In this document: positions 54,873 through 63,132 of the stretch, one piece after another
Position numbering within the stretch: position 1 is the first letter of the stretch
How the letters are laid out: each line of letters begins with the position of its first letter
Assembly (NCBI RefSeq): GCF_000698595.1
Contig: NZ_JFHC01000045.1
Span: 1 to 64,000, forward strand
Reading direction: 5' to 3'
Length of the DNA stretch: 64,000 nt
Source: Caballeronia glathei
GTDB lineage: Bacteria; Pseudomonadota; Gammaproteobacteria; Burkholderiales; Burkholderiaceae
Position numbers and translations under genes: made by a program
The notes under the pieces: model-generated
What the model saw: only the letters and a program-made list of their open reading frames with translations
What the model was told of the DNA's origin: nothing
The model's database searches: none

Positions 54873-56165
54873 TTACGGCTTGACTCCGAGTCCCGGCGCG
54901 GGGCGTGTGTTGTCGGCGGCGCCGAGCGCGAACCTGCTCTCCGGCTGCATGCGGAATGCGAGCACCACGCCGAGCGCCATCAGCAGCATGCTGCCGACGA
55001 AAGGCAGCTCCCAGCTGCCGAAGCGGTCGATCAGAAAGCCCGACAGCACGGGCGAGATGATCGCCGCGAGCGCGGAGCCGGTGTTCATCATGCCGCTCGC
55101 GGTGCCGGAATATTCGGGCGCGATGTCCATCGGGATCGCCCACATCGGGCCGATCGTCATCTCCGCGAAGAAGAAGCCGGCGGCGAGGCACGTCATCGAG
55201 AGATAGAGGTTGTGCGTGAACATCAGCGGCACGAGCGAAACGAGCGTGAGCAGCATGCAGACCGACACCATCACGCTGCGCGCGCGCCTCAAGTTGCCGG
55301 TGCGCTCGAAGATGCGGTCCGTGACGACGCCGCCGAGCGTATCGCCGATGACACCCGCGAAGAACACCGCCGAAGCAAATATCGCCGACTTCTTCAGGTC
55401 GAGGTGATAGCTGTGCAGGAAGTACTGCGGAATCCAGGAGAGAAAGAGCCACAGCGTCCAGCCGTAGCAAAAGTACACGATCGTGACCGGCATCATGCGC
55501 TTGAAGAGCGCCTTCCACGGCACGTTCGCGGCTTTCGGCTTGGGCTGCGGCAGCATGTCGAGCTCGTCCTGCGTAATGCGCCGGTGGTCCTTCGGATGCT
55601 CGGTGAACGTGAAGCACCAGACGAGCACCCACACGAGGCTGATCGCGCCGCAGATATAGAACGACTCGCGCCAGCCGTACGTCGCCATCACGAGGACGAT
55701 CGCGCCCGGCGCGACCGCGTTGCCGATGCGCGCCGCCGCGTGCGTGATGCCCTGTGCGAAGCCGCGCTTTTCCTTCGCCACCCAGCGTGACATCGCGGCG
55801 GTGGCGGCGGGAAACGTCGCGCCTTCGCCGAGTCCGAGCAGCACGCGCGCCGCGAGCAGCGACGCGAGGCCGCCCGCGAAGCCGGTGAGGAGTGTCGCGA
55901 GCGCCCAGAGCGCACCGCAGAAGATCAGCGTGCGCTTCGCGCCGAAGCGGTCGCTCACCCAGCCGCCGATGATCTGGAACACCAGGTACGGATACGCGAA
56001 CGCGGAAAACACCAGACCCACTTCCGTGTTCGAAAGATGGAACTCCTTGCCGAACCCCGCCGCCGCCGTGCTCACGTTCACGCGGTCGAGGTACGTGATG
56101 AAGTACATGATGCAGAGCATGATTAGAACGATACTGGTCGCACTCGTGATACGAAACCGTTTCAT
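54873..56165 (-). CDS. MFS transporter, anion:cation symporter type
   Basis: A 430-residue transporter with twelve helices and ACS-family features: ITYLDRVNVSTAAAGF in helix 1, GGWVSDRFGAKRTLI loop, and GEGATFPAATAAMSRWV. Members carry organic acids such as glucarate, tartrate or hydroxy acids. CGGAGA precedes the ATG at 56165. In this operon it probably imports the hydroxy acid oxidised by the downstream dehydrogenase. Confidence 0.9.
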   Translation of the reverse strand: MKRFRITSATSIVLIMLCIMYFITYLDRVNVSTAAAGFGKEFHLSNTEVGLVFSAFAYPYLVFQIIGGWVSDRFGAKRTLIFCGALWALATLLTGFAGGLASLLAARVLLGLGEGATFPAATAAMSRWVAKEKRGFAQGITHAAARIGNAVAPGAIVLVMATYGWRESFYICGAISLVWVLVWCFTFTEHPKDHRRITQDELDMLPQPKPKAANVPWKALFKRMMPVTIVYFCYGWTLWLFLSWIPQYFLHSYHLDLKKSAIFASAVFFAGVIGDTLGGVVTDRIFERTGNLRRARSVMVSVCMLLTLVSLVPLMFTHNLYLSMTCLAAGFFFAEMTIGPMWAIPMDIAPEYSGTASGMMNTGSALAAIISPVLSGFLIDRFGSWELPFVGSMLLMALGVVLAFRMQPESRFALGAADNTRPAPGLGVKP

Positions 56166-56298
56166 CGTCTGTCTCCGTGATTTTTATCGCTTGACTGTGC
56201 GCCGGGAGCGGCGCGCTTCTTCGTCGTGCGTCGCGCCCGGGCCGCCGCGTTCTGTGCGCGGCTTGCTCCGGACGGGGATGAGGGTCTAGGGTTCGAGG

Positions 56299-56317
56299 GC
56301 CCGGCCGGCGGCCGGGC
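56299..56317 (-). other. Intercistronic hairpin after the aminotransferase gene
   Basis: GCCCGGCC-GGC-GGCCGGGC, an 8-bp GC stem starting 8 nt after the aminotransferase stop. No T run. Possibly an mRNA-stabilising element. Confidence 0.5.
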
Positions 56318-56325
56318 GTGCCGCT

Positions 56326-57543
56326 TCAGGCCGCGGCCTTGAGCGCCGCCTTCGCCTCGGACGTGAGATAGGCCATCGCCGCGGGCAGTCCGCTCGCGGC
56401 AAGCGGCACGCCCGCGAGCCGCAGGCCCATCTCGCAGCCGGCGAGCGTCGCCATCAGCGTGAGATCGTTGCAGTCGCCGAGATGCCCGATGCGGAACATG
56501 CGGCCCTTCATCTTGCCGAGGCCCGTGCCGAGCGACATGTCGAAGCGCTCGTAGATCACCTTGCGCACGGCGTCGGCGTCGATGCCCTCCGGCATCATCA
56601 CGCCGGTCAGCACCGGGCTGCAGACGGCCGGATCGGCGCACTGGATGTCCAGCCCCCACGCGCGCACCGCGCGGCGGCACGCTTCGGCGAGCCGCTCGTG
56701 GCGCGCGAACACGTTGTCGAGCCCCTCGTCGAGGATCATGTCGAGCGCTTCCGACAGCCCGTACAGCAGGTTCGTGTTCGGCGTGTACGGCCAGTAGCCG
56801 GTCTTGTTCATCTCGATGATCTCGCCCCACGCCCAGAAGCTGCGCGGCAGCTTCGCCTGCGCGCTCGCCGCGATCGCTTTCTGCGACACCGCGTTGAAGC
56901 TGATGCCCGGCGGCAGCATCAGGCCCTTCTGCGAACCGGAGACGGTGACGTCCACGCCCCATTCGTCATGTCGATAGTCGGCGCAGGCAAGGCCGGAAAT
57001 CGTATCGACGAGGAAAAGCGCCGGGTGGCCCGCGGCGTCGATCGCGCGGCGCACCGCGGCGATATCGGAGGTGACGCCGGTCGAGGTCTCGTTGTGCACG
57101 ACGCACACCGCCTTGATCGCGTGCTGCGTATCGGCGCGCAGGCGTTCCTCGATCAGCTGGGGCTGTACGCCGCGCCGCCATCCTTCGATGCCCGGCAAGC
57201 CCAGGAACTCGGGCTTGAGCCCGAGGCTCTCGGCCATCTTCTTCCAGAGCGTCGCGAAGTGGCCGGTCTCGTACATGAGCACGGTGTCGCCCGGGCTCAG
57301 CGTGTTGGAAAGCGCCGCTTCCCACGCGCCCGTTCCCGACGCCGGATAGATCACCACCGGCTGCTGGGTCTTGAATACCTTCTTCACGCGCTCCAGCACG
57401 TCAAGACCGAGCGCGCCGAATTCGGGGCCGCGATGGTCGATGGTCGGATAGCTCATCGCGCGCAGGATGCGGTCGGGCACCGGGCTGGGTCCGGGAATCT
57501 GCAGGAAGTGTCGGCCAGCGGGGTGAAAGTCTAGCTTGAGCAT
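56326..57543 (-). CDS. Class V aminotransferase (glyoxylate aminotransferase-like)
   Basis: A 405-residue PLP enzyme related to serine/alanine/aspartate-glyoxylate aminotransferases. IPGPSPVPDRILRAM, DHRGPEFGALG, ASGTGAWEAALSNTLSPGD and PLP Lys in TVSGSQKGLMLPPG are diagnostic. It would convert glyoxylate to glycine with a donor amino acid. GGAGGAG lies 6 nt before the ATG at 57543. First gene of the operon that also contains a hydroxy acid dehydrogenase and a D-threonine-aldolase-like gene. Confidence 0.88.
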   Translation of the reverse strand: MLKLDFHPAGRHFLQIPGPSPVPDRILRAMSYPTIDHRGPEFGALGLDVLERVKKVFKTQQPVVIYPASGTGAWEAALSNTLSPGDTVLMYETGHFATLWKKMAESLGLKPEFLGLPGIEGWRRGVQPQLIEERLRADTQHAIKAVCVVHNETSTGVTSDIAAVRRAIDAAGHPALFLVDTISGLACADYRHDEWGVDVTVSGSQKGLMLPPGISFNAVSQKAIAASAQAKLPRSFWAWGEIIEMNKTGYWPYTPNTNLLYGLSEALDMILDEGLDNVFARHERLAEACRRAVRAWGLDIQCADPAVCSPVLTGVMMPEGIDADAVRKVIYERFDMSLGTGLGKMKGRMFRIGHLGDCNDLTLMATLAGCEMGLRLAGVPLAASGLPAAMAYLTSEAKAALKAAA

Positions 57544-57561
57544 GGGGCTCCTCCGGTTGAA

Positions 57562-57575
57562 TTTTGCATGCAAAA
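57562..57575. promoter_or_regulatory. TTTTGCATGCAAAA palindrome, operator copy 1
   Basis: A perfect 14-bp palindrome just downstream of a minus-strand promoter (TTGGGT at 57605-57600, 17 bp, TACAGT at 57582-57577). Predicted transcription starts inside it, so binding would block the aminotransferase operon. Confidence 0.75.
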
Positions 57576-57685
57576 AACTGTATCCCCATGAGGCGTCCGA
57601 CCCAAGGTGAAATTTGCCGGTGTTTACCCTGCTATAGCTTTGGCTGGTCGCTGCAGGCTAGAATAGTCGCAACTAGAAATCGGAT

Positions 57686-57699
57686 TTTTGTATGCAAAA
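57686..57699. promoter_or_regulatory. TTTTGTATGCAAAA palindrome, operator copy 2
   Basis: The same palindrome with one mismatch, overlapping the GntR ATG at 57692. A -10-like TAGAAT lies upstream at 57659-57664. Consistent with autoregulation by the GntR protein. Confidence 0.7.
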
Positions 57700-58417
57700 T
57701 TCGGATATTGAACCGGGCGAACGGCTGGCTCCGCTGATGCCCAGGGTCGAGCGCCAGCGGCTTCACGACACGGTGGTGGAGCACATTCGCCGTTTCATCG
57801 TGGAAGGCGTGCTGGAGCCGGGAAAGAAGCTCAACGAGCGCGAGCTGTGCGAGACGCTCGGTATTTCACGCACGCCGCTGCGCGAGGCGCTGAAGGTGCT
57901 CGCGGCCGAAGGGCTGATCGAGATTTCGCCGAATCGCGGGGCATCGGTGTGGAAGATGTCCGAGGCGGAACTGCGCGAAACGTTCGAACTGATGAGCGGA
58001 CTGGAGGCGTTTTCCGGCGAGCTGGCGTGCGAGCGGATCACGCCCGCCGAAATCGCGGACATCAAGGCGCTGCATTACGCGATGCTTGCGTGCCGCGCGC
58101 AGAACGACCTGGCGGGCTACTACAGCCGCAATCAGGCGATACACGACAAGATCAACGAGGCCGCGCGCAATTCGCAATTACGGCAGACCTATGTCGCCGT
58201 GAACCGGCGGCTGCAGGCGCTGCGTTTCCGCTCGAACTTCCAGATTCCGAAGTGGGACCGCGCGATCCACGATCACGACGAAATGCTCAAGGCGCTCGAC
58301 GACCGCGACGGCAGGCGCCTCGCCACGATCCTGCGCCAGCATCTGCTCGACAAGCGCGACGCGGTGCTGCAGATCCAGTCGAACGAGGACGCCGCCGGCG
58401 CGAGCCTCAAGGCGTGA
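57692..58417 (+). CDS. GntR-family (FCD domain) transcriptional regulator
   Basis: A 241-residue regulator. The winged helix is at about 25-90 (HIRRFIVEGVLEPGKKLNERELCETLGISRTPLREALK) and an FCD domain at about 100-220 with metal-binding type His in NQAIHDKINEAARNSQL and HDHDEMLKAL. Neither the ATG at 57692 nor the in-frame ATG at 57737 has a ribosome site. The first lies inside operator copy 2, so the shorter 226-residue form is possible. Divergent from the aminotransferase operon, which it probably represses. Confidence 0.88.
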   Translation: MQNSDIEPGERLAPLMPRVERQRLHDTVVEHIRRFIVEGVLEPGKKLNERELCETLGISRTPLREALKVLAAEGLIEISPNRGASVWKMSEAELRETFELMSGLEAFSGELACERITPAEIADIKALHYAMLACRAQNDLAGYYSRNQAIHDKINEAARNSQLRQTYVAVNRRLQALRFRSNFQIPKWDRAIHDHDEMLKALDDRDGRRLATILRQHLLDKRDAVLQIQSNEDAAGASLKA

Positions 58418-58435
58418 CGCCCCCACCCGCGCCGC

Positions 58436-58534
58436 TCAGGCTGATGCCGCGGCCCGCCGGGTTTGCAGGAACGAACCCGGCGTCATGCCGCAAAAGCGCT
58501 TGACTACCCGCTCGAAACGCTCTTCTCGCAGAAC
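58436..58534 (-). pseudogene. C-terminal remnant of an AraC-type regulator
   Basis: Minus-strand frame reads FERVVKRFCGMTPGSFLQTRR and stops at 58436. This matches the last helix of AraC-family DNA-binding domains (F-K-R-x-x-G-M-T-P). Only about 30 codons remain and the upstream helix-turn-helix is gone. Confidence 0.6.
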
Positions 58535-58547
58535 CATCACTGAGCCA

Positions 58548-58676
58548 TCATCGGACGGGACCGGCTTGCGGACCCCGGCTGGACTCCTCGCTCAGAAAAT
58601 CCACGCACACCCGCACTTTCGCCGACGACGCGAGCCCCGCGCACTCAGGCGCCAGACGCCGAACGGATGGTCGCGT
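58548..58676 (-). pseudogene. C-terminal remnant of a LysR-type regulator
   Basis: Minus-strand frame reads AGLASSAKVRVCVDFLSEES and stops at 58548, the typical LysR ending (xKVRxFVDFLxE). The frame is closed upstream at 58677-58679. Its orientation is divergent from ttuC, where a LysR activator is expected; the rest of the gene is missing. Confidence 0.6.
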
Positions 58677-58767
58677 TCATGATCGCGAGACACTGAATAG
58701 AATAGTCGTCGTTCACCCCGATCCAGTATCCATCCACGACCCCGATCAGCCCGGACAGGAGAGCCGC

Positions 58768-59850
58768 ATGAACCGCAACGCATACCGTATCGCCGTGATT
58801 CCCGGAGACGGCATCGGCAAGGAAGTGATGCCCGAGGGCCTGCGCGCACTCGACGCCGCGAGCAAGCGCTTTGGCATCCCGCTCGAATACCGGCACATCG
58901 AGTGGGCGAGCTGCGACTACTACGCGAAGCACGGCCAGATGATGCCCGACGACTGGAAGGCGCAGCTTGCCGACGTGGACGCGATCCTGTTCGGCGCCGT
59001 CGGCTGGCCCGACACGGTGCCCGACCACGTGTCGCTCTGGGGGTCGCTCCTCAAGTTCCGCCGCGAGTTCGACCAGTACATCAACCTGCGCCCGGCGCGT
59101 CTCTTCGACGGCGTGCCCTCGCCGCTCACGGGCCGCAAGGCGGGCGACATCGACTTCATGATCGTGCGCGAGAACACGGAAGGCGAGTATTCGGCGATCG
59201 GCGGCACGATGTTCGAAAACACCGAGCGCGAGTTCGTGGTGCAGCAGTCGATCTTCACGAGGAAGGGCTCCGAACGCGTGCTGAAGTTCGCGTTCGAACT
59301 CGCCCGCCGCCGCGAAAAGAAGATCACGGTCGCGACCAAGAGCAACGGCATCTCGATCAGCATGCCGTGGTGGGACGCCCGCGCCGCCGAGGTGGCCGCG
59401 CAGTATCCGGACATCACGTGGGACAAGCAGCACATCGACATCCTGTGCGCGCGCTTCGTGCTGAACCCGGACCGCTTCGACGTGGTGGTCGCCACGAATC
59501 TCTTCGGCGACATCCTCTCGGACCTCGGCCCCGCCTGCACCGGCACGATCGGCATCGCGCCGTCGGGCAACCTGAATCCGGACCGCGCGTTTCCGTCGCT
59601 CTTCGAGCCGGTGCACGGCTCCGCGCCCGACATCGCGGGCAGGAACATCGCCAATCCGGTCGCGATGATCTGGTCGGCGGCGATGATGCTCGACTTTCTC
59701 GGCAACGGCCAGGGCCCGGAGCGCGAAGCGCACGACGCGATGCTCGCCGCGATCGAGGCGGTGCTGAAGGAAGGCCCGCATACCGGCGACCTCGGCGGCC
59801 GCGCGAACACGACGGAAGTGGGCAAGGCCATCGCGGCGCGTCTCGCGTGA
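58768..59850 (+). CDS. ttuC: Tartrate dehydrogenase/decarboxylase family (TtuC/DmlA)
   Basis: A 360-residue NAD-dependent beta-decarboxylating dehydrogenase for tartrate or D-malate. The isopropylmalate-dehydrogenase fold is clear: IPGDGIGKEV, LRPARLFDGVPSPL, the IVRENTEGEYSAIGG segment and the signature NLFGDILSDLGPACTGTIG. AGGAGA precedes the ATG at 58768. It heads a small plus-strand operon; the expected LysR partner upstream is only a remnant. Confidence 0.9.
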   Translation: MNRNAYRIAVIPGDGIGKEVMPEGLRALDAASKRFGIPLEYRHIEWASCDYYAKHGQMMPDDWKAQLADVDAILFGAVGWPDTVPDHVSLWGSLLKFRREFDQYINLRPARLFDGVPSPLTGRKAGDIDFMIVRENTEGEYSAIGGTMFENTEREFVVQQSIFTRKGSERVLKFAFELARRREKKITVATKSNGISISMPWWDARAAEVAAQYPDITWDKQHIDILCARFVLNPDRFDVVVATNLFGDILSDLGPACTGTIGIAPSGNLNPDRAFPSLFEPVHGSAPDIAGRNIANPVAMIWSAAMMLDFLGNGQGPEREAHDAMLAAIEAVLKEGPHTGDLGGRANTTEVGKAIAARLA

Positions 59851-59870
59851 ACAGCAAGGGAGTGAAGGCA

Positions 59871-60290
59871 ATGGCGCATCAGTTTCGATTGAACGGGCTG
59901 ATCCGCCCGGACAATTTCATCGACGGCCAGCGGGTGGCCGCCGCGACTGTGCTCGCCGACGCGAATCCGCAGATGCCTCTGTGCTGCGAGGAAACGCTCG
60001 GCCCCGTCGTGCCGCTCTTTCGTTTCGACGACGAAGCCGAAGCGATCCGCGCCGCCAACGACACGCCGTTCGGCCTCGCGTCGTATTGCTACAGCCATGA
60101 CGTGCGGCGCATCGATCGCGTCGCGCGGCGGCTCGGAGCGGGCAACGTCGGCATCGACGAAGGGCCGCTCGCGAGCGAGGCCGCGCCCTTCGGCGGCGTG
60201 AAGAAATCCGGCTACGGCCGCGAAGGCTCGAAGTACGGCCTCGACGATTACCTTTCGATCAACTATCTCTGCCAGGGCGGACTCGAATGA
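59871..60290 (+). pseudogene. Aldehyde dehydrogenase with internal in-frame deletion
   Basis: Only 139 codons. Residues about 1-25 (RPDNFIDGQRV) look like an aldehyde dehydrogenase N terminus. From TVLADANPQMPLCCEETLGPV onward it is the last about 115 residues of a succinate-semialdehyde-type enzyme (APFGGVKKSGYGREGSKYG). The central about 340 residues, including the catalytic Cys and most of the NAD site, are missing, yet the frame continues. AAGG precedes the ATG and the stop overlaps the next gene (ATGA). Very probably inactive as a dehydrogenase. Confidence 0.8.
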
Positions 60291-61264
60291 ACACAGGCGC
60301 TTATCCGATCGAAGTGCAGTTTCCCGATATCGGCGTCCACGAGAAGGGCAACACCGGCGTCGCGTATGTTCATACGTTCGACTCGGGCGTCGCCGGCCCG
60401 CACGTGATGATCAACGCGCTCACGCACGGCAACGAGGTGTGCGGCGCGATCGTCGTCGATGCGCTCCTGCGCGCGCAACTCAGGCCGCGCCGCGGGCGGC
60501 TCACGCTCGCCTTCGCGAACGTCGCGGCCTACCGGCGCTTCGATGCGTCACAGCCGGATGCCGCGCGTTTCGTCGACCAGGACTTCAACCGCGTGTGGAC
60601 GAGCGCCGTGCTCGACGACACGTCGCGCACGTCGAGCGAACTCGAACGCGCCCGCGCGATGCGGCCCGTGATCGATACCGTCGACCTGCTCCTCGACCTG
60701 CATTCGATGCACGAGAAGAGCGCGCCGCTGATCGTCGCGGGGCCGCTCGCGAAGGGTGTCGATCTGTCGGTGCGGCTCGGCGCGCCCGCCACCGTGATCT
60801 GCGACGAAGGTCATCCGGAAGGCCGCCGCATGCGCGACTATGAAGGCTTCGGCGACCCGGCGAGCGACAGGAACGCGTTGCTGATCGAATGCGGCCAGCA
60901 TTGGCAGACGAGCGCCGTCACGGTCGCCCGCGACGTCACCGCGCGTTTCCTGCTGCTCGCGGGCGTCGTCGATGCGCAGGATCTGCCGCAGGGCTGGATC
61001 GTGCCGCAGCCCGAGCTGATGCGCGTGGTGCGCGTGACTGAACCGGTTGTCGCCGACAGCCTCGATTTCCGCTTCGCCGGGCCCTACACGGGCCTCGAAG
61101 TCTTCGAGCAGGCCGGCAGCGTGATCGGCTGGTCGAACGGCGAGCCGGTGCGAACGCCGTACGCGGACTGCATGCTCGTGATGCCTTCGCTCAGGCAACT
61201 GCGCCCGGGCGTGACCGTCGTGCGCTTCGGCAGGATCGAGCGGCAGATCGCGGCGGCACGCTAG
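60287..61264 (+). CDS. Succinylglutamate desuccinylase/aspartoacylase family hydrolase
   Basis: A 325-residue zinc amidohydrolase. Metal ligands His47 and Glu50 in LTHGNEVCG and His139 in LDLHSMHEK match the family. It would remove an acyl group from an N-acyl amino acid. Its ATG overlaps the stop of the aldehyde-dehydrogenase remnant, so it depends on translation through that fragment. The usual length is kept. Confidence 0.85.
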   Translation: MNTGAYPIEVQFPDIGVHEKGNTGVAYVHTFDSGVAGPHVMINALTHGNEVCGAIVVDALLRAQLRPRRGRLTLAFANVAAYRRFDASQPDAARFVDQDFNRVWTSAVLDDTSRTSSELERARAMRPVIDTVDLLLDLHSMHEKSAPLIVAGPLAKGVDLSVRLGAPATVICDEGHPEGRRMRDYEGFGDPASDRNALLIECGQHWQTSAVTVARDVTARFLLLAGVVDAQDLPQGWIVPQPELMRVVRVTEPVVADSLDFRFAGPYTGLEVFEQAGSVIGWSNGEPVRTPYADCMLVMPSLRQLRPGVTVVRFGRIERQIAAAR

Positions 61265-61273
61265 GCGCGGCGT

Positions 61274-61708
61274 TCACGCGAGCATCGTTCCGCGGCAGCC
61301 TTGCGCGCCGCACCGGCATGCGTAGAGACGCTTCACCGCGGCCGTGCGGCGTCCGTCGACGGCGAGCCGGTAGTCGAGCAGCAGTTCGTCGCCCGGGCGA
61401 ATCCGCCGGAGCGCGCGGATGAACACCCGCGTGCCGTCCTCCACCGCCTCGCAGTTGGGTTCGCAACCATGGTTGATCCAGCGCGCGGAGTTGCCGCCGC
61501 GCGCGCCGTCGATCACGCGATCGCCCTCCAGCCCGAACACGAACGTGTGGCCATCTTCCGCGACGCTCGCGCGATAACGCGCGATCGCCGCTCTCCACGA
61601 CATGACTTCACCCTTGTATTCGAGCAGCCACTCGCCGGCGCGAAGCGTTGTTGATGCAAAAACTCCTCGGCCGTGAACGGAAGACCGGCGTACTACGAAT
61701 CGGCGCAT
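61274..61708 (-). CDS. SET-domain protein (putative lysine methyltransferase)
   Basis: A 144-residue compact SET protein: SSVHGRGVFAS at the start, WINHGCEPNCEA, GDELLLDYRL and a post-SET Cys motif CRCGAQGCRG. The fold uses S-adenosylmethionine to methylate protein lysines; targets in bacteria of this type are unknown to me. No good ribosome site before the ATG at 61708. Convergent with the desuccinylase gene. Confidence 0.88.
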   Translation of the reverse strand: MRRFVVRRSSVHGRGVFASTTLRAGEWLLEYKGEVMSWRAAIARYRASVAEDGHTFVFGLEGDRVIDGARGGNSARWINHGCEPNCEAVEDGTRVFIRALRRIRPGDELLLDYRLAVDGRRTAAVKRLYACRCGAQGCRGTMLA

Positions 61709-61812
61709 AGCGGATCATTCAAAAGGAAAACAGGGGGACCGGACGGAGCCGGGCTCGAATCGCAGCCGCCAACCCGGCATAATCATGGCGTTGCCGCAAT
61801 CCAGTTTACTTC

Positions 61813-62025
61813 ATGTCGGTCAAACGTCCTCGCACTAAGATCCGCCGCGCGCCGTTGCGCGGCACGCTCGTTCGCTACGGCGAGCGGGTTGCCGAAGTGC
61901 TCGGCGAAGCGCGGGGCCAGCGCGTCATGATCAAGTCGATCCACGCGGACGGCGTCGAGCGCCTCAGCGCCGTGAAATGGCGCAACCTCGAACCGCTCGA
62001 CGGCCAGCTTTTCGACCCCACCTGA
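61813..62025 (+). CDS. Small conserved-type hypothetical protein
   Basis: A 70-residue basic protein with KRPRTKIRRAPLRGTLVRYGERVAEVLGEARGQRV, possibly a small SH3-like beta fold. Divergent from the SET gene. No named domain recognised. Confidence 0.55.
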   Translation: MSVKRPRTKIRRAPLRGTLVRYGERVAEVLGEARGQRVMIKSIHADGVERLSAVKWRNLEPLDGQLFDPT

Positions 62026-62070
62026 GCGCCGCCGCAGGCGGCCCTTCACCTCATCGAACACGAGCCGTCC

Positions 62071-62856
62071 ATGACTACCGCAACGATCGCCTACGTGCAG
62101 TGGCCCGACAACCTGCTTGCGCACGGTCCCGAGTGGGACGCGATACGGCGCTCGGTCGATGCCGCCCGCGCCGACATCCTCGTCACGAACGAGATGCCGT
62201 TCGGCCCGTGGGCGGCGCAACATCCGGCCTTCGATGCGGCCGCCGCCGCACGCTCCGTCGAACTGCACGAGAAGGCGCTCGCCGCCCTCGGCGATCTCGG
62301 CGCGGGCGCGGTGATCTCGTCGCGCCCGGTCGCATTCGACGGCCGCCTTGCCAACGAGGCCTTCGTGCTCGAAGCGGGACGGTACCGCTGCCTTCATCAC
62401 AAGCAATATTTCCCGCAGGAAGCGGGTTTCTTCGAGGAAGCGTGGTATGCCGGCGGCACGCCGGGTTTCGAGTGCATGCAGATCGGCGCGGTGAAAGTGG
62501 GCGTGCTGCTCTGCACGGAACTCTTCTTCAACGAACATGCGCGGCATTACGGACGGCAAGGCGCCGATGTCATCGTGACGCCGCGCGCGTCGGGTACGTC
62601 GCTGCACCGGTGGACGACGGCGGGCGCGATGGCGGCCATCGTGTCGGGAGCGTGTTTCGTCAGTTCGAACCGGCGCGGCGTCGCCGCGCTCGGACAGACC
62701 TTCGGCGGCTACGGCTTTGCGATGTCGTCTGACGGTCAGCTTACGGGGCACACGAGCGACGAAGCGCCGCTCGTCATCGCGACGATCGACCTCGAACGGT
62801 CGCGCGAGGACAAGAGACTGTATCCGTGCTATGTGAAGGAGCTTCCGGCACCCTGA
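62071..62856 (+). CDS. Carbon-nitrogen hydrolase (nitrilase superfamily)
   Basis: A 261-residue enzyme with the Glu41-Lys111-Cys148 triad (LVTNEMPFG, HHKQYFPQE, GVLLCTELFF). The family hydrolyses amides, carbamoyl groups or nitriles. TELFF rather than the more common DxRFP around the Cys, and a WTTAGAMAAIVSGACFVSSNR motif, place it near omega-amidase or carbamoylputrescine-type members. It is 45 bp after the small gene, so possibly co-transcribed. Confidence 0.88.
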   Translation: MTTATIAYVQWPDNLLAHGPEWDAIRRSVDAARADILVTNEMPFGPWAAQHPAFDAAAAARSVELHEKALAALGDLGAGAVISSRPVAFDGRLANEAFVLEAGRYRCLHHKQYFPQEAGFFEEAWYAGGTPGFECMQIGAVKVGVLLCTELFFNEHARHYGRQGADVIVTPRASGTSLHRWTTAGAMAAIVSGACFVSSNRRGVAALGQTFGGYGFAMSSDGQLTGHTSDEAPLVIATIDLERSREDKRLYPCYVKELPAP

Positions 62857-63132
62857 GCCGCATCGCATACGGGCAATCTCTCCTCGAAGCCGTGTCGGTT
62901 ACGTGACTGTTCGCCACGCAGTGACGCGTGCGTCGTCGCAGTGCAACAATCTTTTGCGTAATTGGATCAAATGATTCCGCGGCTGTCTTCGATGCCCCTC
63001 TGAGCCGCGCCGGGCGGTCGTTGCGCGGACTCGGGCCGCGTCCGCGCCGGACAGTTTATGACACGGTGGCCGTTGAAGACATTTCACGATTGCCACTACC
63101 ATCTGCGTTCGCCAACCACATGGACGACCGCC

